In this document: in pieces, positions 51,105-60,665 of the stretch | Numbering within the stretch: the first letter of the stretch is position 1 | How the letters are laid out: each line of letters starts with the position of its first letter | From: Phycisphaerales bacterium | Lineage (GTDB): Bacteria > Planctomycetota > Phycisphaerae > UBA1845 > Fen-1342 | Assembly (NCBI GenBank): GCA_022839625.1 | Contig: JALHJL010000027.1 | Location: 1 to 64,000 of the forward strand | Direction: 5' to 3' | Length of the DNA stretch: 64,000 nt | Program-made: the position numbers and the translations under genes | The notes under the pieces: model-generated | The model's database searches: none | Told to the model about the DNA's origin: nothing | Seen by the model: only the letters and a program-made list of their open reading frames with translations

Positions 51105-51917
51105 CTACTTGCGGCCGAAATGGCGGGCAAGCTCGGCGCGCGACAGGAGGAGCTTCGAGTTCTTCGGCGCGCCGGGCGGGCGGTAGTCGCGGAGTTCACC
51201 GGCTTTGATCTTGCGGCGAATCGTGACTTCCGCGGTCTCGAACTCCGCAAGAGCGACGTCCATGGTGATCAAGTCGTCGGGAAGCTGCTTGGCCTGCTGC
51301 TCGAACCACTTGGCCAGCGTGTCGGCAATCGCTGCCAGCGGCCCCCTGTTGACCACCTCGACTTGCAGTGGGGCTCCCGGCTCGGTCGCGATCTTCACGG
51401 TGCGGAGCTTCTCAGTTCGGCCGTGACCGTGAACGGTTCTGTCCATGAAGACCAGCGTCCGCCGATGCAGGAAATCCAGCACCGTTCGAGCCTTCCCCGC
51501 CTCGATGTCGTCCCGTGCCTGCTGGCCGTCCGTCGTCAGCCGTGCCTCCTGAGGGCCGATGCTCTCGCAATGAAACGTCGGCTGATCCTGCGGCGCACCC
51601 GCCTTGCCCTTGAGGTAGTCGCCGGCCCACGCCTTCCAAGTCGCCTTCAGCACCGGCTCGAAGCCCTCGGCGAATCCGCATTCACCCGTAGCCGTCAGCG
51701 TCGCCTCAATGCTCTCCGGATGACCGATCAGGCTCACGCGGATAGAGAACCGCCGCTCCACCATTCCGCCGGCCATCAACAGCTTGAGCGCTTCCTGCTC
51801 CGTGGCCGTCAGGCTATCAGGGTCCAGCAGCCCCCACTTCAGCGGCAGCGAGCGAAGCAGGGCGAGAACCGCCTGGTCCAAGGGATCACCGACGACGGGC
51901 ATGTTGCGACCGCTCAC
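51105..51917 (-). CDS. Hypothetical protein with C-terminal HTH, 270 aa
   Basis: GTG 51917 overlaps the upstream stop (GTGA); an ATG at 51902 is an alternative. Helical middle (GDYLKGKAGAPQDQP, AGMVERRFSIRVSLIGHPESIEATLTATGECG). The last 55 residues (MDVALAEFETAEVTIRRKIKAGELRDYRPPGAPKNSKLLLSRAELARHF) resemble an excisionase-type winged HTH. It may act as DNA-binding regulator of the element. Exact family not recognised. Confidence 0.6.
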   Translation of the reverse strand: MSGRNMPVVGDPLDQAVLALLRSLPLKWGLLDPDSLTATEQEALKLLMAGGMVERRFSIRVSLIGHPESIEATLTATGECGFAEGFEPVLKATWKAWAGDYLKGKAGAPQDQPTFHCESIGPQEARLTTDGQQARDDIEAGKARTVLDFLHRRTLVFMDRTVHGHGRTEKLRTVKIATEPGAPLQVEVVNRGPLAAIADTLAKWFEQQAKQLPDDLITMDVALAEFETAEVTIRRKIKAGELRDYRPPGAPKNSKLLLSRAELARHFGRK

Positions 51918-52180
51918 TTCACCTTGTCGGCGTTGACGGTGATTCGATTGACGTCCGTGTACACGCACAGGTTGACAGCCGCGGCCTTCCCTTCCCTCGT
52001 CGAACGGTTCAGGCTGTTGATGTCCATCAGTCGAGCCTGCAACGACAGGTGCAGCTTGAGCGCTTCTTCAAAACTCAGGACCACGTTGATCGCCTTTGGC
52101 CAGCTATCCGTCTTGGCGGGGCTCAGATGGTCGATGGTGCAGCCACCGTACGACTGTTTCTTCCTCAACTGCCCTGGCAT
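51914..52180 (-). CDS. Hypothetical protein, 88 aa, after mod
   Basis: ATG 52180, with ACAAGGAGCGATAA upstream. A beta-rich fold is suggested by KAINVVLSFEEALKLHLSLQARLMDINSLN and VNLCVYTDVNRITVNADKVK. Lies 69 bases downstream of the methyltransferase gene and overlaps the next. May be an accessory to the type III system; not recognised. Confidence 0.5.
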   Translation of the reverse strand: MPGQLRKKQSYGGCTIDHLSPAKTDSWPKAINVVLSFEEALKLHLSLQARLMDINSLNRSTREGKAAAVNLCVYTDVNRITVNADKVK

Positions 52181-52248
52181 TTATCGCTCCTTGTGTCGGT
52201 GGCTTGCGGCACGTCTGGCGATTGGCCAGCCGCCAGGCCACGCACGGG

Positions 52249-54780
52249 TTACTCCACCTCGTACACCTTCAGCACCTCGTCGCCGTAGTGGTTGATGACC
52301 TTGATGGCGATCTTGCCGGTTTCGGGCTTGTCGAACGGGCGGCTGACCGTCGAATACAGCGCCGACCACGCCGCTTCATCCACCTCGGCCCGCAGCGCCC
52401 GCTTTAGCTTGTCGTACGGCTTATCCGCCCCAGTGAAGTAGGCGTGCCGCACGAAGAAGCTCTCGCCGTTGTAGTTGGTGTCGATGAACCAGCAGGCGAT
52501 GTCGTCCGTGCTCGACGAGCGAATTTCACCCGTCGTCGGGTCGTACACGTCCAGGCCCTTGATCTCGACCGTCAGCTTGCCGTCCTTGGCTGTCTTCACG
52601 GCCACGTCCGGTTCGCCGAAGACCATGAACAGGTTGCCGCTGCCGGTCTTCTTCAGCAGGTCGCCCATCGCCAGGTCCGGGTTCATCCGCGTGGGCAGCA
52701 CCACCAGCTTGCCGTAGCGCTTCGCCTCCTCGCTCACGTGCGGGTCGAAGGCAAAGCCGCAGACGATCAGCACGTCGAAGCCCACGCCCCGCACCGCCTC
52801 CTTGGCCGCCTCCTTCACCAGCTCCGGGCCGACCGTGCCATGCTCGGGGCCGATGCACACGGCGGCCCGCTTGCGCGTGCCGTCCTTCTCCACGTACTCC
52901 CCGCGGCCCTGAATCCACTGGCCGGCGAACGCCTCCAGCGTCTCGAACTTCAGCCGCTCGCCTTTCTTGCCGGTCTGCACGCCGGCGGTGCGCAGGTTCT
53001 CCAGGATCATCCGCCCGAAATCGTCCGGACCGACGGTCTTGAGCGTCCGCGGCGGCGCGGCGCCGCCGGCGCCCCAGTCGCGCGGGCTCTCGGCCCGGTC
53101 GCGCTTCTCCTCCACGCTGATTGTCCGGTGCGGCGAGAGACTCTCGACGGTGAACGGCCCGGTGACGCGGACGCGCTTGGGGTCCTCATACGGCTGGTCG
53201 TAGAGCACCTCGTACTCGGCCCGGCGGGCGATCGAGGCGTCGATCTCCTTTTGCCTGGCCCGTCGCTGCGTCCAGAACGTTTCGAGCGCCTTTCGGGCCG
53301 AGGCCGGCCAGTCCTTGGGGGCCTGGCGCGGCACCTCCCACTCGACCAACTCATTGGCCTTGACCACCTGGCCGCTGGGCATGGCAAAGGTCTCTTTGTC
53401 CCGGGCGTCAAAGCGGACTTCGTGGCCGGCCCGGCCGCCCGTGGTCACCTCGAAAGGCACCTTGTGGCCGCGCAACGCGGCGTTCAACTCGGCCAGGGCC
53501 TTTTCGACCTGCGGCTGCCAGCGGGCGTAAATGGCGTCGATTTCCTCGTTGTTCGCGATGGCTTTGAGCGTGATGTGCGGCACGCGCTTGTAGAGGAAGC
53601 CCTTGCGGACGTCCTGCGTGCTGCCGGCAGCCGGGGCGTTGTGGCGGACGTACGCCTTGATCTCGTCGTCGGCGGTGAGCGCCGCGGCCTGGGGGTAGTC
53701 GTCGGCCAGGTAGTAGTAGGGGAAGCGGGCGGCCATGAGGCGCGTTCGGGCCAGCGTCAGGGCGACGCGGCTGGTGTCGATGGTGATCCACCGCCGGCCC
53801 CACTGCTCGGCCACGTAGGCCGTTGTACCGCTCCCGCACGTCGGGTCCAGGACCAGATCACCGGGGTCGGTAGTCATCAGAATGCAGCGCTCGATGACCT
53901 TTGTGTTCGTCTGAACGACGAACACTTTGTCTTCCGTGAACTGACCTGTGAGCGTGTCAGTCCACATGTTGTTCCGGCTCTTGACGGCGAAATCGTCCGC
54001 AAACCGAACGTACTGGATTGTGTTTCGAGACACGTGGAACCTGCCCGCCAGTGCAAGACGGCGCATGCCGTCGGGAAATTGGGCCTTCCAGTGGGAGTTG
54101 GCGCCCGGGCTGTATGTCTTCCCGTTGTACTGGTAATCCTGGCGCTCCGAAGATGCGCCCTGTGAAAGGATATTGTCCGGCTTGTACAGATGCCCATTGT
54201 CAGGGGGTGGCTCTTCGCCCCGTACTTCTCCGGCTGTCAGGGCGCGATAGCTTCCGTCTGGAAGCATCACCCACCGATACCCACTATCGCCGGCCTCTTT
54301 CTGCGCTTCCTCAAACAAGGCCCTGACTTTGAAACCCGCTTCCTTATTCTTCGCGTACCACAACAGGTAATCGCCGCCACGCGCAAGTTCTTTTGTCTCG
54401 AACCCGCTGGTAGTGGCGAACGCGATCAGCGATACGAAGTTGCCGGGACCGAACACCTCATCCATCAGGCACCGCACCAGGTGGACGTTTTCATCGCCGA
54501 TCTGGACGAAGATGGAGCCGGATTCGGTCAAGAGTTCGCGGGCCACGACCAGCCGGTCGCGGAGGTAGGCCAGATACGAGTGGATGCCGAGCTGCCACGT
54601 GTCGCGGAAGGCCTTGACCTGCTCGGGCTGCCGGACCACGTCTTCGGCCTTGCCGTCGCGGACGTCGCGCTTGCGCGTCGAGACCTGCCAGTTGGAGCCG
54701 AACTTGATGCCGTAGGGCGGGTCGATGTAGATCATCTGGACCTGGCCCTTGAGGGCTTCCTTCTCGGCCAGGCTGGTCAT
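52249..54780 (-). CDS. mod: Type III restriction-modification methyltransferase, large C-terminal part
   Basis: 843 residues from ATG 54780, formed at a tandem duplication. DPPY at 20-23 is the catalytic motif; DPTCGSGTTAYVAEQWGRRWITID near 308 binds S-adenosylmethionine. The order DPPY first marks the beta class of type III Mod. A central specificity region (about 110-300, 330-560) follows, and the C-terminal part (about 610-760) has a nuclease-like pattern (VGFDVLIVCGFAFDPHVSEEAKRYGKLVVLPTRMNPDLAMGDLLK). Mod recognises and methylates adenine and is needed by Res. The N-terminal part is a separate reading frame (54777-55244). Confidence 0.88.
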   Translation of the reverse strand: MTSLAEKEALKGQVQMIYIDPPYGIKFGSNWQVSTRKRDVRDGKAEDVVRQPEQVKAFRDTWQLGIHSYLAYLRDRLVVARELLTESGSIFVQIGDENVHLVRCLMDEVFGPGNFVSLIAFATTSGFETKELARGGDYLLWYAKNKEAGFKVRALFEEAQKEAGDSGYRWVMLPDGSYRALTAGEVRGEEPPPDNGHLYKPDNILSQGASSERQDYQYNGKTYSPGANSHWKAQFPDGMRRLALAGRFHVSRNTIQYVRFADDFAVKSRNNMWTDTLTGQFTEDKVFVVQTNTKVIERCILMTTDPGDLVLDPTCGSGTTAYVAEQWGRRWITIDTSRVALTLARTRLMAARFPYYYLADDYPQAAALTADDEIKAYVRHNAPAAGSTQDVRKGFLYKRVPHITLKAIANNEEIDAIYARWQPQVEKALAELNAALRGHKVPFEVTTGGRAGHEVRFDARDKETFAMPSGQVVKANELVEWEVPRQAPKDWPASARKALETFWTQRRARQKEIDASIARRAEYEVLYDQPYEDPKRVRVTGPFTVESLSPHRTISVEEKRDRAESPRDWGAGGAAPPRTLKTVGPDDFGRMILENLRTAGVQTGKKGERLKFETLEAFAGQWIQGRGEYVEKDGTRKRAAVCIGPEHGTVGPELVKEAAKEAVRGVGFDVLIVCGFAFDPHVSEEAKRYGKLVVLPTRMNPDLAMGDLLKKTGSGNLFMVFGEPDVAVKTAKDGKLTVEIKGLDVYDPTTGEIRSSSTDDIACWFIDTNYNGESFFVRHAYFTGADKPYDKLKRALRAEVDEAAWSALYSTVSRPFDKPETGKIAIKVINHYGDEVLKVYEVE

Positions 54781-54803
54781 TCCTTCTCGGCCAGGCTGGT
54801 CAT
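54758..54803. repeat. Perfect 23-bp tandem duplication in mod
   Basis: Bases 54758-54780 are repeated exactly at 54781-54803. The unit starts TCCTTCTCGG and ends GGCTGGTCAT. Because 23 is not a multiple of 3, the duplication shifts the frame and creates overlapping TGA and ATG codons. Confidence 0.93.
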
Positions 54804-55244
54804 CACCAGCAGCGAGTCACCCAGGATCAGGCGGTTAGACCAGTTGCCCTCGTGGTGGTAGAAGTCCACGCGGTCGGCGAAGTCGGCCGGCAGGCCGTTG
54901 AAGTCGGCGAACATGTCGAGCTGCGCTTCGGCCGGACCGGCCCTCGCGGCGGTGGCCTTGAAGTCCTCAATGATGGCCTGGGGGTGGATTTTCTCCTGGA
55001 TGTAGACGGGCACCGCCGGCACTTCGAGCGGCGCGGCGTCCTGCTCGTCCTTGCCCTTCCAGACGAGTTGCGGGTCGAGGTCCGGGTCGCGCGGGTAGAG
55101 CACCTTCCGCGGCTGCTGCTCCTCCTCACGGACGAAATCGCGCAGCTCCTCGGTGGGGATGTTCTTGCGCTTGTCCTTGTGCCGGACGGCCGCGACGCTC
55201 CTGCCGCCGGGGGCGCTGGTGGTCTTCTTGCGGGGTTTGGCCAT
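54777..55244 (-). CDS. Type III Mod, N-terminal fragment
   Basis: 155 residues from ATG 55244 (GAGGAGCGGTAAC upstream). It begins AKPRKKTTSAPGG, has the charged EELRDFVREEEQQPRKVLYPRDPD, and ends at GNWSNRLILGDSLLVMTSLAEKE. The last residues are repeated as the first of the downstream frame. A single-frame ancestor would have read GDSLLVMTSLAEKEALKGQVQ without a break. The overlapping stop-start (ATGA) may allow the two halves to be made and associate. Confidence 0.75.
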   Translation of the reverse strand: MAKPRKKTTSAPGGRSVAAVRHKDKRKNIPTEELRDFVREEEQQPRKVLYPRDPDLDPQLVWKGKDEQDAAPLEVPAVPVYIQEKIHPQAIIEDFKATAARAGPAEAQLDMFADFNGLPADFADRVDFYHHEGNWSNRLILGDSLLVMTSLAEKE

Positions 55245-55245
55245 G

Positions 55246-56997
55246 TTACCGCTCCTCTGCCTTGGCCTGGTGCGCGACCTGCACGATGGCATCCAGCATT
55301 CGAGACACCTCAGCATCCACGTCGTCCCTCGCGGCAAACTTGACCAGGGTCCAGTACTCGCTCTTTCGCAGTACCAGCGGCAGCTTCAGCCGCTCGGAGA
55401 AGTCCTTGAACAGCGGATCAAGGAACTCGTCCGAGGCCTTGATGTCGGCCGACCAGGGGTCGGGCTTGCCAAGGGTCCGCAGCGCCTCGGACACCGCCTG
55501 AATCGACTCGCGCATGGCCTGCTCGCGTCGCGCGCTATCCGCCAGGGAGAACAGGTCATTGGGCTGATCGCCCCTGGCGAAGGCCATGAGCACCTGCTCG
55601 GAGCAGAAGTAGTTTTCGATTTCCCGGCACGACCACATCAGTTCCGTCAATGGCGTGTTCTTCTGAAGCTCCTTATCGAGGCGGTCGAAAATGGCAATCC
55701 CCAGGAGGTCTTGCTTCGCTTCGCGCAAGCCAAAGAACTGGTCGCGCGCCTTCTGAGGGAGATTAGTGGCGACATAGCTGACAAACGGACGTTCCAATTT
55801 CTCCTTGGCGGGGTGATCCAGAAGCCTGGCGAACTCCCGCAGGATGGCCAGATCAGTGGCATCTTCCAGATATAGCACCCATCCAGTCTGCTCCGCCTGA
55901 TAGTACTGGTCGAAGCCGATATCGGTCAGGGCCTTGAGCACCTGGCTGCCGCGGTCGGTCAGAGTGTGCGGGCGACCCACGAAGGCGATGACCTGGCCCC
56001 GGGTGGCGGCCTCGTTCAGGACCACTTCCGAGTGGCTGGCGGCTATGACCTGGGCGCCTTGTTGCTCAGCCGTCTCGGTCAGAATCTGATAGATCTGCCG
56101 CTGCCGGAGGATTTCCAGGTGGGCGTCGGGCTCGTCGAGCAGCAGGACGGTCTTCGGGTTGGCATAGAGGTGCGCCAGCAGCAGCAGGGTCTGCTGGAGG
56201 CCGCGCCCCGACGCGGACAGATCGAGCCGCACGGCGTGACGTTCCTCGTACTCCATCGTGATCTCGCCGCGCTCGGTCACATGCTGCGGCGGCATGAGGC
56301 GGACGCCGAACAGATTGCGGATATGGTCGCTGAGACGGTTCCACGTGGCGTGGTCTGCGTCCTTCTCGTAGATGAAGTAGCAGAGATTTCGCAGGACCTG
56401 GGCGGTCTGTCCCTCGCCCAGCAACACGTTCACGCGGCCCGGCTCCCACTTGGGTTCGGTCGCCGCGAGCCCCGACATGGGCGGCAGATAGGCGACCTTT
56501 ACCGCGGCGGCGGCATCCGGGATGCTCGTGAACTGCGCCTGCTGCACGGGCGTTCCGTCGAATCCGTGCTGTCGAATGGGCCGACAGACGAAAGATTCCT
56601 CGTTGGTGTAGTCGAACTCCAAGCCACAAGACCATTTGTTTCCGTCCGAGACGCCGTCCACAATCACGTCGATCCGGATGTTCCGCGTACTTTCGGTCTT
56701 GCCATTTGTGCTCTTGACGCTCCGCACGTGCAGGCCGTGCCACAGCAGATTGGCACTGGGCACGGGGATCGAGATCAAGTCGCGCCGGTTGATGGCGACG
56801 CCCGGCCGCTTGCCCGCGACCGCCTTTCCGCCCCGCTTGGCCAACCATTGGCGCAGGCCAAGTTCCCAGAGTGTGAGTGCTTGTAGTGCGGTTGTCTTGC
56901 CGGAGTTGTTCGGCCCGATGAACACAACCGAGCGAGTCAGGTTGATGTCCAGCTCGTCAAGTCGCTTGAAATTGCGGACTCGCAATCGCGTTAGCAT
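55246..56997 (-). CDS. OLD-like AAA ATPase in the type III operon
   Basis: 583 residues. Walker A GPNNSGKT at 28-35; signature LSASGRGLQQTLLLLAHLY; Walker B VLLLDEPDAHLE; H-switch VIAASHSE. This SMC/RecF-like ATPase with a distal signature matches OLD-type proteins. The C-terminal third (EQTGWVLYLEDATDLAILREFARLL) looks Toprim-like with the early Glu, as in OLD nucleases. It lies between res and mod, overlapping res by 7 bases and one base from mod, so it is a third partner of the system. Target is unknown. Confidence 0.85.
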   Translation of the reverse strand: MLTRLRVRNFKRLDELDINLTRSVVFIGPNNSGKTTALQALTLWELGLRQWLAKRGGKAVAGKRPGVAINRRDLISIPVPSANLLWHGLHVRSVKSTNGKTESTRNIRIDVIVDGVSDGNKWSCGLEFDYTNEESFVCRPIRQHGFDGTPVQQAQFTSIPDAAAAVKVAYLPPMSGLAATEPKWEPGRVNVLLGEGQTAQVLRNLCYFIYEKDADHATWNRLSDHIRNLFGVRLMPPQHVTERGEITMEYEERHAVRLDLSASGRGLQQTLLLLAHLYANPKTVLLLDEPDAHLEILRQRQIYQILTETAEQQGAQVIAASHSEVVLNEAATRGQVIAFVGRPHTLTDRGSQVLKALTDIGFDQYYQAEQTGWVLYLEDATDLAILREFARLLDHPAKEKLERPFVSYVATNLPQKARDQFFGLREAKQDLLGIAIFDRLDKELQKNTPLTELMWSCREIENYFCSEQVLMAFARGDQPNDLFSLADSARREQAMRESIQAVSEALRTLGKPDPWSADIKASDEFLDPLFKDFSERLKLPLVLRKSEYWTLVKFAARDDVDAEVSRMLDAIVQVAHQAKAEER

Positions 56998-59900
56998 GAT
57001 GAGCTCTCTTCGCGACGTACGCCGTCAAGGTGGGCGCGAATAGTGTTCTTGGCGTCCCACGGGTTAGCGATCTCGATGAAGTCCCACCGGCCCCAGGTGG
57101 CGGCGTTGTTGACGGCGGGGACCCACAGGTTGCGGACGGTAGCGACCTTCGCGGCCTTGTCGGCGTCGCGCTCGCCGCTCACCTCGACGATCAGATTGAG
57201 CGGGTCGCTGGCGCCGCGGCCGTCATCGACGCGGACCAGGAAGTCGGGCACGTAGTTCCGCTGGTCGCCGCTGATGGTGTAGGGGATCAGGAAGCCCAGG
57301 TTGTGGTTCTTGACATAGCAGCGGACCTCGGGCATTTCCTCCAGCGCCTGGGCCATCTTCTGCTCCCAGCTCTCCGTGTCGGCCACGACGTGGGAGACGT
57401 GGCACTTGCGCGGGTCGGTGCGGTAGACCGGGCGCGTGGTGTCGAAGTCCACGTAGCGCGTGCTGCCGACGGCGTCATAGGGCTTAGGGATGGGCAGCAG
57501 GCGCTTCTGCCCCTCGTCCGCGGCGACGACGGCCTGGTAGATGCGGTCGGCGGCCTGGTGGCTGTTCTCGACCAGCAGCAGAAGCTGGGGGAAGGTGTTG
57601 TCCTTGAGCGTAAGACACTCGGCCAGCCAGCGGCGGGTGATGGCCACAAGGTCCGGGAAGACCCACACCTTCGGGTTGCCGTCATCGTCGCGGAAGTACT
57701 GCTCCAGGACGCGGCGGGCGATGACGAAGACGACTTCCTGCTCGCGGCGGGCCTTCAGGTCGTCGAGGGTGTGGATCGCCCGCTGGCCGACGATAGGATC
57801 GCACTCGACCGTGGTGGGCACGTCGGCGGTGGTCAGGGCCATCTTCGCGTCAGCAGTGAACTTGGCGGTCAGCCGCTCGGCCGGCAGTTCGTAGCGGTAG
57901 CCGTCGATGCGCGGGAAGGTGATCTCGCAGGCGATGCGCTCTTCCAGGGCGCGGACGCGCGTGGGAATCGGGCCGGGCTTGGGGTCGGTTGTCGAGCCGC
58001 TGCACGGGATGAACGAGAACGGCACGCCGTAGACCTCGGCGTATTCGACGGGGAAGGCGTCGAAGGTGCGCGTGCCGCGCTGGCCGGGCAGTTCGATCGT
58101 CTGCGGCACCGCGCTATAGCTCATCCGCCGCAGGCCGCGCCCGACAACCTGCTCGCAAAGAAGTTGCGTACCGAAGGCGCGCACGCCAAGAATATGGGTC
58201 ACGGTGTTGGCATCCCAACCCTCAGTAAGCATGGAGACGGACACGACGCAGCGGACGTGCTCGCCGAGCCTCCCGGGCTTGCCGATGGTGTTCATCACTT
58301 CGCGGAGCAGGTCTTCGTCGGTAAGCTTCTCCACGTCGCGGTCGGGGAAGCGCTGGCGGTACTCGGCCTTGAACTCGGCAATCTCGGCGGCAGCGATCTT
58401 CTTGAACTCGTCGCTCATCGCCTCGCCGGATTCGAGCTGCTCGCTGTCCACGAGGATCGTGTTGGGGCGGTTGATGAAGCGCCCGCCGTCCACGTTGCTG
58501 AACAGGGCCAAGCGGCCGGGGACGGCGACGGTGGTTTCGTCGGGAAGCTGCTTCTCCCAGCCGGCGATGTAGTCGAAGACCATCTTCGAGACGTTGGTGT
58601 TGTTGCAGACGACGATGAAGACCGGCGGCGTCAGGCCGGCGGCGCGGGCTTCGGCGTTCTGCTCCCAGCGGTCGAAGCACTTCTCATAGTTCGCGTAGAG
58701 GCTCTGGAGGGCGCCTTCCAGGACGACGGGGAGCTTCGGTTCGCCGGACACCGCCGCCGTGCCGCGGCCCTTCTTCGGCAGATCGTCGCGGATGCGATAC
58801 CAGATGTTGCGGTACGTGGGCAGGTCGCTGTCCATCGCATCGTCGGACACCGGGACGCGCGGCACCTTGACGATGCCGCACTCGATGGCGTCGATGAGCG
58901 AGAAGTCTGAGACGACCCACGGAAAGAGCGTGCCTTCGGGATAGCCGCTGCCGCGCAGGAAGAACGGCGTGGCCGACAGGTCGTAGACCGCCTTGATGCC
59001 GAGCTTCCGCTGGACGGCCTCCAGGCCGCTGATCCATATGCGGGCGGCTTCGTCTCGTTTCTCGGCTTCCTTGCGGTCGTCGCCGGTGAGTTGCTCTTCG
59101 ACGCCGCCGGCGCGATGGCGGTAGCAGTGATGCGCCTCATCATTGATGACGATCACGTTGCGCTTGTGGCCCAGACCGCGGCAGACGCGGCGAACCATCT
59201 CGCCTTCGGACTCGGTGAAAGCCGAGCCGCTCGCGGCGTTGTTGCCGTTGAGAATGTCCTTGGTGAGTTTGCCGGCCTTGACCTTCTCGCGGCGCTTGAA
59301 GGCGTGGAAGTTGGTGATGACGATCTTGGCCTGGCCAAGCTGATCCATCAGGTCGGCCGGGACGATGTCCAGCGCCCGATAGTAGTTGCCGGGGTCGCTG
59401 GGTAGCAGTACCCGCAGGCGGTCGCGGATGGTGATGCCCGGCGTGACGATCAGGAAGCTGTCGGTAAAGCGGGCGTCCTGGGGGTTGGCGATCTTGTTGA
59501 GCGTCTGCCAAGCGATGAGCATCGCCATGACCACGGTCTTGCCGCTGCCCGTGGCCATCTTGGACGCGATGCGGAACAGGCCGGGGTTAGCGTCCTCGTT
59601 CGCCGCGCGGATGTCATTCTCAATCCAGTTGTCGCCGTACTTCTTGGCGACCTCCGCGATGTAGATGAGCGTCTCCAGGGCCTCGATCTGGCAGAAGAAC
59701 AGCCGGCGGGAGCGCTCGGGGTTGCTCCAGTGCTGAAGCAGTCGGGCCGTGATCGAGGTTACGTCACTGGTGTAGCGGCCTTCGCGCCAGAGCTTAATCT
59801 TCTGACGGATGGCGTTGACCATCCGGTTCGGTTCGATTCGGTCGGCCGTCCACTCCGTGTCAAAGATAAGTTGCTTCGTGCCGCCCGGCTTCTTGCGGGG

Positions 59901-60047
59901 CTGGGCGATCGGGACGAAGTAGCCGCTCTCGCGGCGCTTGTCCACGATGATGTCGGTGATGCCCTCTTCATCGAAGTGGAAATGCCGCCGCGGCTCGTCG
60001 AACGGCGAGTTGATGACCGGATTTTCGATGATGACCTGTCTTGGCAT
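56991..60047 (-). CDS. res: Type III restriction enzyme Res subunit
   Basis: 1018 residues. SF2 helicase motifs: Walker A in SKMATGSGKTVVMAML near 163, DEAH in VIVINDEAHHCYRHR near 302, LSATPFF-type motif III, SMLTEGWDANTVTHILGVRAFGT and QVVGRGLRRMSY as motifs V and VI. The C-terminal nuclease domain shows NLIVEVSGERDADKAAKVATV near 950, a PD-(D/E)xK-like strand. Together with Mod it cuts unmodified DNA after ATP-driven travel. First gene of the operon after the small HTH. Confidence 0.92.
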   Translation of the reverse strand: MPRQVIIENPVINSPFDEPRRHFHFDEEGITDIIVDKRRESGYFVPIAQPRKKPGGTKQLIFDTEWTADRIEPNRMVNAIRQKIKLWREGRYTSDVTSITARLLQHWSNPERSRRLFFCQIEALETLIYIAEVAKKYGDNWIENDIRAANEDANPGLFRIASKMATGSGKTVVMAMLIAWQTLNKIANPQDARFTDSFLIVTPGITIRDRLRVLLPSDPGNYYRALDIVPADLMDQLGQAKIVITNFHAFKRREKVKAGKLTKDILNGNNAASGSAFTESEGEMVRRVCRGLGHKRNVIVINDEAHHCYRHRAGGVEEQLTGDDRKEAEKRDEAARIWISGLEAVQRKLGIKAVYDLSATPFFLRGSGYPEGTLFPWVVSDFSLIDAIECGIVKVPRVPVSDDAMDSDLPTYRNIWYRIRDDLPKKGRGTAAVSGEPKLPVVLEGALQSLYANYEKCFDRWEQNAEARAAGLTPPVFIVVCNNTNVSKMVFDYIAGWEKQLPDETTVAVPGRLALFSNVDGGRFINRPNTILVDSEQLESGEAMSDEFKKIAAAEIAEFKAEYRQRFPDRDVEKLTDEDLLREVMNTIGKPGRLGEHVRCVVSVSMLTEGWDANTVTHILGVRAFGTQLLCEQVVGRGLRRMSYSAVPQTIELPGQRGTRTFDAFPVEYAEVYGVPFSFIPCSGSTTDPKPGPIPTRVRALEERIACEITFPRIDGYRYELPAERLTAKFTADAKMALTTADVPTTVECDPIVGQRAIHTLDDLKARREQEVVFVIARRVLEQYFRDDDGNPKVWVFPDLVAITRRWLAECLTLKDNTFPQLLLLVENSHQAADRIYQAVVAADEGQKRLLPIPKPYDAVGSTRYVDFDTTRPVYRTDPRKCHVSHVVADTESWEQKMAQALEEMPEVRCYVKNHNLGFLIPYTISGDQRNYVPDFLVRVDDGRGASDPLNLIVEVSGERDADKAAKVATVRNLWVPAVNNAATWGRWDFIEIANPWDAKNTIRAHLDGVRREESSSC

Positions 60048-60106
60048 CGCGTCCTACCTACACGCTGCTACCGGTCTTGCGGTCGTGGTCGCCGCCTGTG
60101 CCATTA

Positions 60107-60289
60107 TCACTTCGCCCTCTTGTCGCCAAGCCAGCGGTCTATCACCGTCTTGTGGAACCGCCAGTGCCGCCCCACCTTCTGGCCGGGGAGCTTGCCCTCC
60201 TGGGCGAGCTTGTAGAGCGTGGACTTCGCAACCTTCAGATAGGCTGAAAGCTCGTCGATCGTCAGCACGCTGTCGCTGCGTTTGTCCAT
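60107..60289 (-). CDS. AlpA/excisionase-type HTH protein, 60 aa
   Basis: ATG 60289. The complete domain is the standard excisionase fold: LTIDELSAYLKVAKSTLYKLAQEGKLPGQKVGRHWRFHKTVIDRWL. Such proteins regulate integrase or restriction genes and DNA excision. It precedes res by 59 bases, so it probably controls the type III operon. Confidence 0.85.
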   Translation of the reverse strand: MDKRSDSVLTIDELSAYLKVAKSTLYKLAQEGKLPGQKVGRHWRFHKTVIDRWLGDKRAK

Positions 60290-60665
60290 CTGCCGCCTGC
60301 CGCCGCTCGGGCGCTGGAGGACATGCCCCCGGCCACCGCCAAGAGACGTGGTGAATTTGATAGTTGTTAGAGGCTGCTGTCAATCGCTGTGTCGCTCGCG
60401 GCGTCAGAGGCCATCGACGCCCGGAACGTAGACGCCAGTTTCCCGCCATCATGCCCGGTGGGTCCGACAAACCGGGTCGGACCTCCAAGGGGCGGGGCGG
60501 GCCAGCAAGGGCGCGGTTCGTACGCCCGGCCTGGCCAAGGGGCCGAAGTCCCCGCGGGCGCGCCGATGCCAGCGGAATCCACCACGGCGAGTCTGCGCGA
60601 TGGAATCCCGCCGGCGTCGGCAGCAGCGGCGAGCACTGCGTAGGCGGGCCGTTCGCGGCCGATCG
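60290..60665. other. Gap without a supported gene
   Basis: 376 bases between the HTH gene and the coiled-coil gene. A GGGCCG-TTCG-CGGCC hairpin (about 60645-60660) lies at the 3' end of the coiled-coil gene and may terminate it. AT-richer TTGATAGTTGTTAGAG at 60357-60373 may be part of the HTH-res promoter. Small frames have no protein-like sequence. Confidence 0.4.

Noticed and set aside
52444..54165. A 573-codon plus-strand frame opposite mod
   Set aside because: Shadow of the methyltransferase gene; no recognisable motif.
57030..58910. A 626-codon plus-strand frame opposite res
   Set aside because: Val/Asp/Gly-rich shadow; res carries all helicase motifs on the minus strand.
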